From a virus: a stretch of DNA of 29,278 bases. The translations under genes and the position numbers were made by a program. Below, piece after piece: positions 1 to 7,458 of the stretch (position 1 is its first letter; each line of letters begins with the position of its first letter). The stretch covers positions 1 through 29,278 of IMG/VR virus record IMGVR_UViG_3300042894_002115. One strand, 5' to 3'. The notes under the pieces were generated by a model that did not search any database, had not been told where the DNA came from, and saw only the letters and a list, made by a program, of their open reading frames with translations.

Positions 1-21
1 ACTTCATTAACTAGCGCCTGA
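1..21 (+). CDS. 3' end of an upstream gene (partial)
   Basis: Frame 1 is open from the window edge and ends with a TGA at 19-21, giving the last six residues TSLTSA. The next start codon lies only four bases later, the tight spacing seen through the rest of the tail operon. In lambda-type phages a tail terminator or completion protein usually precedes the tail tube gene, so this may be its end. Six residues cannot show that. Confidence 0.35.
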   Translation, partial: TSLTSA

Positions 22-25
22 CATT

Positions 26-178
26 ATGGCTAAGATTGAAAGGGAAATCCCAAATCCCGGAGTGGGCGGCAGCTATTTGTTTGACCCCAAGACGGGAAAG
101 CTTACACTGATCACAGAAACCGCCGCTCCTACCACCGATGGCACTGACTCGGAAGAAGTTTCTGATCGCGAAGATTGA
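26..178 (+). CDS. small hypothetical protein ahead of the tail tube gene (50 aa)
   Basis: A 50-residue ORF starts at ATG 26, four bases after the upstream stop, and ends at TGA 176-178. It overlaps the start of the tail tube gene by 41 bases in another frame. The product has a basic start (MAKIEREIPNPGVGGSY), a short FDPKTGKLTLI segment and an acidic, Ser/Thr-rich tail. I do not recognise a family. Its position between two tail genes suggests a small structural or assembly accessory. The long overlap and weak ribosome binding site keep confidence moderate. Confidence 0.5.
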   Translation: MAKIEREIPNPGVGGSYLFDPKTGKLTLITETAAPTTDGTDSEEVSDRED

Positions 179-1079
179 GTCCACTTACGGGACCGATCCA
201 AGTCCTGTCGGCGGTTCTGACGCGGTCCAAGTCACCAACCTTGAGGTGACTCCAATTGAATCTGACAACGTCCAGGCTGCTGCGTATCAAGGCTTCTTGG
301 GTAATAGCACTCGCGGCACATTGGTTGCGAACAAGCGTGTCAGCGTCACCTTTGACATTGAGCTTGCTGGTTCTGGAACTGCTGGCACTGCGCCTGCGTT
401 TGGTCCGCTGTTGAAGTCTTGCGGATTGAGTGAGGCGATTGTTTCGTCCACTTCTGTGACCTATGCGCCGGTCTCGAGCAGCTTTAGTTCAGCAACGATC
501 TACTGCTTCTATGACGGCACTCGTCACAAGATCACTGGTGCTCGCGGCACTGTCAGCTTCAACATGACTGCTGGTCAGTTTGCTGTCGCAAGCTTCAATT
601 TCATTGGGATCTACAACGCACCTGATGACACTGCCCTGTCGGGTTCGTTCACTGTGGCGAATCAGGCTGCTGCGATCGAAGTAAATGACACCAACGTGAC
701 GACTGCCACCTTCCATGGTGTGACCAGCTCACGCATTGAGTCGTTCGATCTGGCAATGAATAACGAGCTGCTGTACAAGGAGACTGCTTCCAACAAGGAA
801 GTGCTGATCACCAACCGCGCCCCTGGCGGCACTGCCGTGATTGAGGCTCCTGCAGTTGGCACCACTGACTTCTTTGCTAAGGCAGTTGCTTCTGCTACCG
901 GCAGCACCAGCATCGTGCTAGGCGGCACTGCTGGAAATATTGTCACGGTCAATGCAGCACAGACAGACATCACTGGTTGCAGCTACGCTGACACGAACGG
1001 CGTTATCGCTCTGTCGATGCCGTACCTTGCCCTGCCTACCACGGCTGGCAACAACGAAATGTCACTCGTCTTCACCTGA
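138..1079 (+). CDS. phage tail tube protein (major tail protein)
   Basis: This 313-residue protein should polymerise into the tube of the non-contractile tail. The start MALTRKKFLIAKIESTYGTD is typical of one siphovirus tail tube family, in which a basic stretch is followed by a Tyr-Gly-Thr-Asp turn. The rest is rich in Thr, Ser, Gly and Ala with alternating beta-strand patterns and no membrane segment. That is the composition of tube proteins with an added Ig-like or beta domain. The next genes are a tail assembly chaperone pair and the tape measure gene, the conserved lambda order V-G-T-H, which supports the call. The ATG at 138 lacks a clear Shine-Dalgarno sequence but gives the characteristic N-terminus. 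Confidence 0.85.
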   Translation: MALTRKKFLIAKIESTYGTDPSPVGGSDAVQVTNLEVTPIESDNVQAAAYQGFLGNSTRGTLVANKRVSVTFDIELAGSGTAGTAPAFGPLLKSCGLSEAIVSSTSVTYAPVSSSFSSATIYCFYDGTRHKITGARGTVSFNMTAGQFAVASFNFIGIYNAPDDTALSGSFTVANQAAAIEVNDTNVTTATFHGVTSSRIESFDLAMNNELLYKETASNKEVLITNRAPGGTAVIEAPAVGTTDFFAKAVASATGSTSIVLGGTAGNIVTVNAAQTDITGCSYADTNGVIALSMPYLALPTTAGNNEMSLVFT

Positions 1080-1084
1080 TCCCT

Positions 1085-1411
1085 ATGGCTTTCATTCTCA
1101 AGAAGACTGCTTCGTACAAATGGCCCGTGACAGTGGAAGTCCCTGTTGATGGTGGCAAATTTGAAAAGCAAACGTTCGATGCAGTCTTCAAGAAGATGAG
1201 TCGTTCTGCCTTCAACGACCTGATTGACAAAGGCGATGATATCTTGGTTGATGGGATCCTTGAAGGTTGGGACGGCGTCAAGGATGAAGAAGGCAAGGAC
1301 GTTGCATTCACGCAGAAGGCCAAGAAAGAGATCTGCGACGATCCTTATGTGATGCGTGCGTTGATTCAAGCTTATGCCGACAGCGTGACTGGAGCGCCAG
1401 CAAAAAACTAA
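1085..1411 (+). CDS. tail assembly chaperone, lambda gpG-like
   Basis: This 108-residue protein lies between the tail tube and tape measure genes, exactly where lambda-type phages carry the gpG chaperone that keeps the tape measure soluble and recruits tube subunits. It is charged and mostly helical, with residues such as KKMSRSAFNDLIDKGDD, and has no membrane segment. The start ATG is five bases after the tail tube stop. The last codons read GCA AAA AAC TAA, so the frame ends immediately after a perfect slippery heptamer. A fraction of ribosomes should therefore make the longer 1085-1749 product. The call rests on position and the frameshift signal more than on sequence recognition. Confidence 0.85.
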   Translation: MAFILKKTASYKWPVTVEVPVDGGKFEKQTFDAVFKKMSRSAFNDLIDKGDDILVDGILEGWDGVKDEEGKDVAFTQKAKKEICDDPYVMRALIQAYADSVTGAPAKN

Positions 1412-1749
1412 AAGTCGCCGCTGAGTATTGGGCGAAAGGCGGCGTTGTTGATGAACGTGAGACTGATCTGAAAGCTCTTGGCGCGAGCGAGGAGCAGCTT
1501 GCTGTCTTAAAACTGGAGAGTGTTGAGAAAGATTGCGAGGTATGGGAAGAGAATTGGGACGTGTTGAACATGTTCATTCGTTTGTCAACGCAATGGCACA
1601 CGAGCATGGCTGGATTGACGGGATTGAACTACCAGAGTTTGGAATGGCTATGTAAGCTGTATGCAGTCAAGGATCCTGTGGCCATGTTCGAAGGCGTGCA
1701 GGCAATGGAGATGGCTGTCCTGTCCGTCTTGAACAAGAGGAAGAAATGA
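1085..1749 (+). CDS. frameshifted tail assembly chaperone, gpGT-like fusion (about 221 aa)
   Basis: After decoding AAA AAC at 1403-1408, a -1 slip makes the next codon CTA at 1408. This opens a continuous frame of 113 codons to TGA 1747-1749. The extension begins LKVAAEYWAKGG and contains a stretch, STQWHTSMAGLTGLNY, that matches what I recall of DUF1799, a family found at the T position of tail modules. The T part has no good start of its own before residue-level homology begins; its first ATG (1561) would cut off the conserved segment. In lambda the T domain binds tail tube protein while the G domain binds the tape measure protein. The end overlaps the tape measure start as ATGA. Confidence 0.85.
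1402..1444 (+). promoter_or_regulatory. programmed -1 ribosomal frameshift signal
   Basis: The heptamer A AAA AAC lies at 1402-1408 in the correct X_XXY_YYZ phase relative to the upstream gene and is followed directly by its TAA stop. Seven bases further on, CGCCGC (1416-1421) can pair perfectly with GCGGCG (1439-1444) around a 17-base loop. A slippery heptamer, a spacer of 5-9 bases and a GC-rich stem are the standard parts of a -1 frameshift site. Lambda uses a different heptamer at the same genetic position. Confidence 0.85.
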
Positions 1750-4244
1750 GCCAAGTCACTGAACTGCTGGTACGGATCAAGGAGCAGGGCGGTGAGCAGC
1801 TCACAAGGCTTCAGGGCACGCTGAAAAACCTGGCGCAACAGACGGCTGCAACAAATATCAACTTCAAGGAAGCATCAAACGAACTGCGCAAGATACAGCA
1901 AAACTCTGCAAATAGCATCAACAATCTCAAAGGATATGCAAATGCTTGGCGCGAGATTGCAAATAGCGTTGATATCGCGAGTGCTGAATTTAAGCAGGCA
2001 AGCGCGGAGGCGGCAAAACTTGATGCACAACTCAGGAAGGTCCAACCTGGTGGTCGTGGTCGTCTTGCAGGCGCTGCGCAGATTGCGGGCACAATTGCTG
2101 GCGCTGGCGTCTTTGGCGGCCTTGAGGGCGGTGCTGGCGCTGCCATAGGTGGCATTATTGGTGGCGTCCCTGGCTCAATTGTTGGCGGTGCAATTGGTGC
2201 ACAAGTTGGGCAGGCACGTCAATCGCTTGGTGGCCTTGCTGATTACACGGCACAGATTGAGAAGCAGCGCATTGCCTTGCGTCTTGTTACTGCAGATGCA
2301 AATTCCTTTGCTCAAGGTTTGGCATTTATTGATCAAACAAGTCGTCAATTTGCAATTCCGCAAGAGCTAATTACACGTCAATTTACGCAGTTGTCGGCAT
2401 CTGTCATTGGTGCGGGTGGAAACGTTAAAGACGCTGAGAAGGCGTTCCTTGGCATTGCTGCTGGTATTCGAGGCACAGGTGGCAGCCTTGAGGACATGGA
2501 CGCAGCATTGCGTGCAACTGCGCAGGTGTTCAGCAAAGGCAAGGTAAGTGCTGAAGAATTGCGTCAACAGATTGGTGAGCGGCTGCCTGGTGCATTTACT
2601 TTGTTTGCCAAGTCAATCGGCATGACACCGCAGGAACTTGATAAAGCCCTAGAGCAAGGTCAAGTTTCGTTGCAAGATTTTATGAAGTTTGCCGAGGAGC
2701 TATTTAAGAGGTACGGCAAAAACGCTGAAATCATCGCCAAGGGGCCTCAGTCTGCTGGTGACCGGTTGCAGGCGGCCTTGTCACGCTTGAGCGAGAGCGT
2801 TGGTCGATTGTTGGCTCCTATTGGTGCTGCATTTCAAAGCATCTTTGCTGACATTGTCGAGGCTATTGATCGCGCTGCACGCTCTCTTGCTCGCTTCATG
2901 GGCATGAAGTTTTACGACCCAACTCGAATCAATGAGTTAAAAGGTGACATCGCAAGAATTCGCAAGGAAATTGATCAGCTTGGGCCGACTGGCGGTAAGG
3001 CAACTGCAGGACGTGAGCAGCTTTTACGCTTGAAAGTTGCAGAGCTGACGCAGCTCGAAGGTCTCAAGCCAAAAGGTGGCTCTACTGGTCAACTGCCGCC
3101 TAGCAATTTGCCTGGGATTATCCCTAGGGCTGGCAAAGAAGGTCGTGCCAAAGAAGATCAAGAAGCAAAACGTCAAGAAAGACTGCTCGAAAGGCGAATT
3201 GAGCTGACTCGCAAAGCGTCGGAATTTCAACGTGACCTTAACAATAAAGTCTTCGAGACAAATGAAAAAATTCAATCCTTAGGCGCAAACTCCATTCAAG
3301 TCTTTGAACGCCAATATATTGACAAGGTAACTGATGCTGAAAAGATTACGGGTGATTTGCTTCTTAAGATCTTCAACTTTGCTAAGGAAGTTCGCGAAGC
3401 TGGCGGCAAACTAAACATTCAAAATCTTGTTCAAACTGTTGTCACTCTTGAAAATACAGCTAAATCGTTGGCACAGAATGAATACGTCACAAATTTGAAT
3501 GACCTATTCAAAGAGCTTGATACAACGTTTACTGAGATCACGGATCGCGTCTACGAAAATGCACGCGCCTTGCAGTACAACGCAGATGTCATGGGTGGCC
3601 TCAAGGATGGCCTGATGAGTTATAGCGAGGGCATTGGTACAGTCAGGCAGGCATTCAGCGATTTAGCAGAATCTGGTATCAAGAAGATCGAGGATTCAAT
3701 TTTTGAATTATTGACGACTGGCACCGTCAATTACAGAGAGTTTGCATCACAAATCCTCAAGGAAACAACGCGGATGATTCTTCAACAATATGTTTTGAAG
3801 GGTGTGATGCAAGCACTGGGATTCTTGAAACCTGCAGCAGCTTCTGGTCTTAGCCCATTACAGGGCATCCCCCTGTTCCAATCTTCAAGTGTAAACTTCA
3901 ATCCTTTGGCATTTGGCTCCAGCTTTGCAATGGGTGGCGTTATGACGCCTTACGGGCCGATGCAGCTCAAGAAATACGCCAATGGCGGCATTGCCAATTC
4001 GCCTCAGCTTGCTGTGTTTGGCGAAGGTGCACGTTCTGAAGCGTATGTCCCGCTACCTGATGGACGTTCAATCCCAGTTACAATGAAGGGCGGCGGTGAA
4101 TCGACAGTAATCGTGAACGTCGACGCTACTGGCTCACAGGTGCAGGGCAACAACAGCGATGCAAATGCACTTGGTCGTGTCGTGGGTGCCGCAGTGCAGC
4201 AAGAATTGATCAGGCAAAAACGTCCTGGAGGCCTGCTCGCATAA
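1746..4244 (+). CDS. tape measure protein
   Basis: This 832-residue protein should set tail length and be ejected with the DNA. The N-terminal 100 residues form charged coiled-coil-like helices. Residues about 105-160 are a Gly/Ala-rich hydrophobic stretch (GAGVFGGLEGGAGAAIGG and following) able to insert in membranes. Residues about 228-324 carry the recognised phage tape-measure domain, with AAGIRGTGGSLEDMDAALRA, EELRQQIGERLPGAF and GMTPQELDKAL. A second charged helical region follows, and the C-terminus has the lambda-gpH-like segment GEGARSEAYVPLPDGR. It is the longest helical protein in the tail module and follows the chaperone pair, as expected. Its start overlaps the preceding stop (ATGA). 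For scale, lambda gpH has 853 residues. Confidence 0.93.
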   Translation: MSQVTELLVRIKEQGGEQLTRLQGTLKNLAQQTAATNINFKEASNELRKIQQNSANSINNLKGYANAWREIANSVDIASAEFKQASAEAAKLDAQLRKVQPGGRGRLAGAAQIAGTIAGAGVFGGLEGGAGAAIGGIIGGVPGSIVGGAIGAQVGQARQSLGGLADYTAQIEKQRIALRLVTADANSFAQGLAFIDQTSRQFAIPQELITRQFTQLSASVIGAGGNVKDAEKAFLGIAAGIRGTGGSLEDMDAALRATAQVFSKGKVSAEELRQQIGERLPGAFTLFAKSIGMTPQELDKALEQGQVSLQDFMKFAEELFKRYGKNAEIIAKGPQSAGDRLQAALSRLSESVGRLLAPIGAAFQSIFADIVEAIDRAARSLARFMGMKFYDPTRINELKGDIARIRKEIDQLGPTGGKATAGREQLLRLKVAELTQLEGLKPKGGSTGQLPPSNLPGIIPRAGKEGRAKEDQEAKRQERLLERRIELTRKASEFQRDLNNKVFETNEKIQSLGANSIQVFERQYIDKVTDAEKITGDLLLKIFNFAKEVREAGGKLNIQNLVQTVVTLENTAKSLAQNEYVTNLNDLFKELDTTFTEITDRVYENARALQYNADVMGGLKDGLMSYSEGIGTVRQAFSDLAESGIKKIEDSIFELLTTGTVNYREFASQILKETTRMILQQYVLKGVMQALGFLKPAAASGLSPLQGIPLFQSSSVNFNPLAFGSSFAMGGVMTPYGPMQLKKYANGGIANSPQLAVFGEGARSEAYVPLPDGRSIPVTMKGGGESTVIVNVDATGSQVQGNNSDANALGRVVGAAVQQELIRQKRPGGLLA

Positions 4245-4615
4245 TGGCCACTTTCAACGACGCAACAGTTGGCACAAGTAGCGGCGGGACAACGCCTGAC
4301 TTCAGCCTGACCAAGAAAAGTGAACCCAAATATCGCACCGTTAAGTTTGGTGACGGTTATGAGCAGCGTTTGCGTTATGGATTGAACCAAAATCCAAAGG
4401 TTTGGGATTTGCGGTGGACAGCCAAAAGCAACGCTGATGCCGATGCAATTGAAGCATTTTTTGATGCAAGAGCTAATGATGCCGCTGCCTTTGATTGGAC
4501 GCCACCAGCCGGTGGCAATGCTGGTAAATACATTTGCCCTAATTGGAGCAGGGAACTTCAATATGCAAATATCAATATCATCACCGCCACGTTTGTGCAG
4601 GTGTTTGAGCCATGA
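4244..4615 (+). CDS. minor tail protein, lambda gpM-like
   Basis: This 123-residue protein fits the gpM/phage minor tail family, which forms the first ring of the tail tip below the tape measure. The recognisable core is YRTVKFGDGYEQRLRYG near the N-terminus, followed by DLRWTA, AFFDARANDAAAFDWTPP and a final TFVQVFEP strand. Family members are about 110-120 residues and share the F-GDGYEQR signature and the aromatic Trp-Thr-Pro turn. The ATG shares its A with the tape measure stop (TAATG), and the gene end overlaps the gpL start, so translation is probably coupled. Position H-M-L is conserved. Confidence 0.9.
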   Translation: MATFNDATVGTSSGGTTPDFSLTKKSEPKYRTVKFGDGYEQRLRYGLNQNPKVWDLRWTAKSNADADAIEAFFDARANDAAAFDWTPPAGGNAGKYICPNWSRELQYANINIITATFVQVFEP

Positions 4616-6156
4616 GCGAGATGTTTCAGGAGCTGCTCAGCTCCAACCCTTACGCGATCATCGAGCTGTTTGAGCTGCACCTTGACGCAACGCTGCACGG
4701 CACGACTGAGATTGTTTACTTTCACCCTGGTGTGAATCAGAAGACACCATCAGGCAACATCATCTGGAAGGGCAAGCCATATCAGGCACTACCGATCGAG
4801 GTAGAGGGCTTTGAGTACAACGGCACTGGCCAGTTGCCACGACCGAAGGTGCGGGTATCAAACTTGCTTGGCAACATCTCGGCGCTGCTGCTGAGCGTCA
4901 ACGAGTTCACGATTGGCAACGACCTGACAGGCGCGAAGGTGATCAGGATCCGCACGCTGAGCAGGTTCCTTGACCCTGTCAATTTCACTGGCGGCGTGAA
5001 CCCCTATGGCACACCGGCCAACGAGGAGATGCCACGTGAGATTTACTACATCGACCGCAAGTCAGTTGAGAACAGGGACGTTGTTGAGTTTGAGCTGGCG
5101 GCAGTGTTTGACTTGGCTGGTGTGCGTGCGCCGAAACGGCAGGTGATCGCCAACATTTGCCAATGGAAATATCGCAGCGCTGAGTGTGGCTACACAGGCA
5201 GCAACTACTTTGATGAGTACGACAACGCCTTAGGGGCCACGCCTGCACCTAATTTCAACTCAACCGCATTTGGCGCTCAGCTCAACGTCAACGAGACATT
5301 GAACGAAGGCGACGCGATTGTCTCGTCCAATGGCTGGTATCGAGCGCTTATGCAGGCCGATGGCAACTTCGTGGTCTACAACAAGGCGAACGTGCCTGTC
5401 TGGCAAACTGGAACAAACCGTGGTGACGGCACTTGGCAGCTCAGGATGCAGGCTGATGGCAACCTTGTCATCTACAACGGCAGCACTGCGATCTGGGCCA
5501 GCAACACAGTCGGCACCGCATCACCAACGGGCTTGGCATTCCTTGGCTGGTATCCAACCGATGGTCAGACCGGCCGCTCTGGTGGCTTTGGTTGGGAGTG
5601 CGTCGGATCATCGCCTGCTAGTGCTGGGCTGACTAACACGCAGACGGAAACGTTCACGGTCAGTGGCCGCACAATCACAGTTCAGTTCACGTTCACGTCT
5701 GCTGCGCTGCCTGTCGATCACTACACAGGTGAGTCGTTCGCTTGGAACGTCATTAGCAGTCAGTCAATCAGCAGTTCAACAGGCAGCTACTACCAGGGCG
5801 AGGTGATCAACCTGCCTAAGACCCTGAGCAGCAATAACCCATTCAGAAACAATCACCCCACACTGGGCACCTTGACGGAGGCAGGCCCGCAGTATGAGAT
5901 CACAGGCGTCAGCGGCAACAGCAATAACCGGCTGAGTATCACGACGACCGGTCAGCTCATTGTGTACACAGGCGCCAATACACCGCTCTGGACATCGAGC
6001 TACGCCAGCGCTGTCGAGCCTCTAGTGCAGACCGGCACTGTTGACCCGTTGCGTGATGTATGCGGCAAGCGGATCAGTTCATGCAGGAAACGCTTTGGTG
6101 AGTTCAACGACTTACCCTTTGGATCATTCCCAAGCGCTGGTACGTTCTACGGATGA
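4612..6156 (+). CDS. minor tail tip protein, lambda gpL-like, with inserted bulb-type lectin domain
   Basis: This 514-residue protein has a gpL fold in two pieces. Residues 1-200 carry the tail-tip domain and the first cysteine pair (C183, C192 in ICQWKYRSAECGYTG). Residues 478-514 carry the second pair (C484, C491 in VCGKRISSCRKRFG) and the usual ending. gpL proteins bind an iron-sulfur cluster with four cysteines. Between the pairs lie about 280 extra residues. They include two B-lectin repeats with the exact QxDxNxVxY motif (MQADGNFVVY near 248, MQADGNLVIY near 282), each followed by a Trp strand, and a degenerate third repeat near 443-464 (TTTGQLIVYTG). Around 300-440 is an unidentified beta-rich segment. 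The usual gpL length is about 230 residues. The insertion probably displays a glycan-binding lobe on the tail tip. Start and end both overlap neighbours. Confidence 0.9.
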   Translation: MSEMFQELLSSNPYAIIELFELHLDATLHGTTEIVYFHPGVNQKTPSGNIIWKGKPYQALPIEVEGFEYNGTGQLPRPKVRVSNLLGNISALLLSVNEFTIGNDLTGAKVIRIRTLSRFLDPVNFTGGVNPYGTPANEEMPREIYYIDRKSVENRDVVEFELAAVFDLAGVRAPKRQVIANICQWKYRSAECGYTGSNYFDEYDNALGATPAPNFNSTAFGAQLNVNETLNEGDAIVSSNGWYRALMQADGNFVVYNKANVPVWQTGTNRGDGTWQLRMQADGNLVIYNGSTAIWASNTVGTASPTGLAFLGWYPTDGQTGRSGGFGWECVGSSPASAGLTNTQTETFTVSGRTITVQFTFTSAALPVDHYTGESFAWNVISSQSISSSTGSYYQGEVINLPKTLSSNNPFRNNHPTLGTLTEAGPQYEITGVSGNSNNRLSITTTGQLIVYTGANTPLWTSSYASAVEPLVQTGTVDPLRDVCGKRISSCRKRFGEFNDLPFGSFPSAGTFYG

Positions 6157-6863
6157 CACACTGGAAACACAACGCGCTGGAACATGCGCTCAAGGATGCA
6201 CCACGCGAGGCGTGCGGGTTGGTCGTCGTCATCAAAGGCCGCGAGCAGTATTGGCCATGCAAGAACTTGGCACCCGCCAAAGACTTCTTCATCCTTGACC
6301 CTGACGATTACGCCGCTGCAGAGGATGCTGGCGAGGTGATCGCCGTGTTCCACAGCCATCCGCAGACACCTGCGCAGCCAAGTCAAGCCGATCGTATGGC
6401 CTGCGAAAAGTCCGGGCTGGTCTGGTACATCTGCAACCCTGGCACTGAGATGTGGCGCGAGATCGAGCCGGAAGGTTATCAGGCGCCGCTGATCGGGCGG
6501 GAGTGGGTGTGGGGCGTGAGCGATTGCTGGACGCTGGTGCGGGATTGGTACAGAGAGGAGATGGCGCTCGACCTGCCGGATTGGGAGCGGCCTGCGTCAC
6601 TGCTTGAGTTTCACAATGCCCCCATGTTTGAGCGGTGTTTTGCTGAGGCAGGCTTTGAAGATCACGGCATCAACGAGCCAGACTATGGCGACGCGATCCT
6701 GATGCAGCTTGACGGGTCACCCGGCCTGAACCATGTGGCCGTGTACGTGGGCGAGCAGCGGATCCTTCATCATTTGCGCGGGCGGCTCAGTAGCCGTGAC
6801 ATCTGGGGTGGCTACTATCAGAAGAGCACAGGCTTGATCGTCAGGCACAGGAGCAGGTGTTGA
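6153..6863 (+). CDS. tail tip peptidase, lambda gpK-like (JAMM + NlpC/P60)
   Basis: This 236-residue protein has two hydrolase domains. The N-terminal JAB/MPN metalloprotease domain shows E19 in REACGL and the zinc motif HSHP-x6-S-x2-D, with H67, H69, S77 and D80. The C-terminal NlpC/P60 cysteine peptidase domain shows C125 in SDCWTLVRDWY and H194 in LNHVAVYVG. gpK of lambda has the same pair and is needed for tail tip assembly; the P60 domain is thought to cut peptidoglycan cross-links during DNA entry. All catalytic residues I can check are present, so both domains may be active. The ATG overlaps the gpL stop (ATGA), and gpI follows after one base. Confidence 0.95.
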   Translation: MTHWKHNALEHALKDAPREACGLVVVIKGREQYWPCKNLAPAKDFFILDPDDYAAAEDAGEVIAVFHSHPQTPAQPSQADRMACEKSGLVWYICNPGTEMWREIEPEGYQAPLIGREWVWGVSDCWTLVRDWYREEMALDLPDWERPASLLEFHNAPMFERCFAEAGFEDHGINEPDYGDAILMQLDGSPGLNHVAVYVGEQRILHHLRGRLSSRDIWGGYYQKSTGLIVRHRSRC

Positions 6864-6864
6864 G

Positions 6865-7458
6865 ATGTTCCGCGTTATCAAGGTTTACGGCAAGCTGGCA
6901 AAGCATCTAGGGCAGCGCAGCTTTAAGGCTGCTGTGAAGACCCCGGCCGAGGCGATTCGGTTCCTGCTTGCCAACTTCCCTGACCTACGCGGTGTGCTGT
7001 CAGAGGGCGATTACAAGGTCACCGTGGGCCGCAATCAGCTTGACCTCGTCGATCATCCAGAGCACCTGCATTTCCCTGTTGCCAGCCAAGAGCCGATCAG
7101 GATTATCCCAGTGATTGCTGGCGCAGAGGGCGTTGGGCAGGTTCTTGCGGGTATAGCGCTGATTGCTGCTGCAATCTTCATTCCTGGTCTTGGCTTGGGC
7201 CTTGCTGGTGCAACGGTGACGCAAATTGGTCTGTTGGGTGGTGCGCTTGTGCTGGGCGGACTATCGCAAATGTTGACCCCTACGCCGACCATTAAACAAG
7301 GCATGGATGGTGACAACGACCCGCGCAAGTCGTATAGCTTCTCTGGTATTCAGAACGTCTCGCGGCAGGGCGTGCCTGTGCCGATTATTTACGGCGAAGT
7401 GTTTACTGGAAGTATTGTCGTTTCGGCTGGCATCAATACTGAAGAGGTTGCGTCATGA
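6865..7458 (+). CDS. tail assembly protein, lambda gpI-like
   Basis: This 197-residue protein matches the gpI family. A ubiquitin-like N-terminal part (VIKVYGKLAKHLGQRSF, then ILANFPDL-type helix and EPIRIIPVIAGA) is followed by a hydrophobic Gly/Ala-rich stretch around residues 90-135. The C-terminus ends in a short basic and polar region leading to QGVPVPIIYGEV. In lambda gpI is required to build the tip but is not found in the finished virion. The GlyGlyAla-rich segment may contact the tip or the tape measure. The position between gpK and gpJ, with a four-base overlap into gpJ, is conserved. Confidence 0.92.
   Translation: MFRVIKVYGKLAKHLGQRSFKAAVKTPAEAIRFLLANFPDLRGVLSEGDYKVTVGRNQLDLVDHPEHLHFPVASQEPIRIIPVIAGAEGVGQVLAGIALIAAAIFIPGLGLGLAGATVTQIGLLGGALVLGGLSQMLTPTPTIKQGMDGDNDPRKSYSFSGIQNVSRQGVPVPIIYGEVFTGSIVVSAGINTEEVAS

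Noticed and set aside
489-1369. Minus-strand ORFs across the tail tube and chaperone genes
   Set aside because: They are antisense to clear structural genes, have no ribosome sites and show no protein-like motifs.
1561-1749. A separate 62-residue gene
   Set aside because: It is the end of the -1 frame that opens at the slippery heptamer 1402-1408; starting at 1561 would cut the conserved domain.
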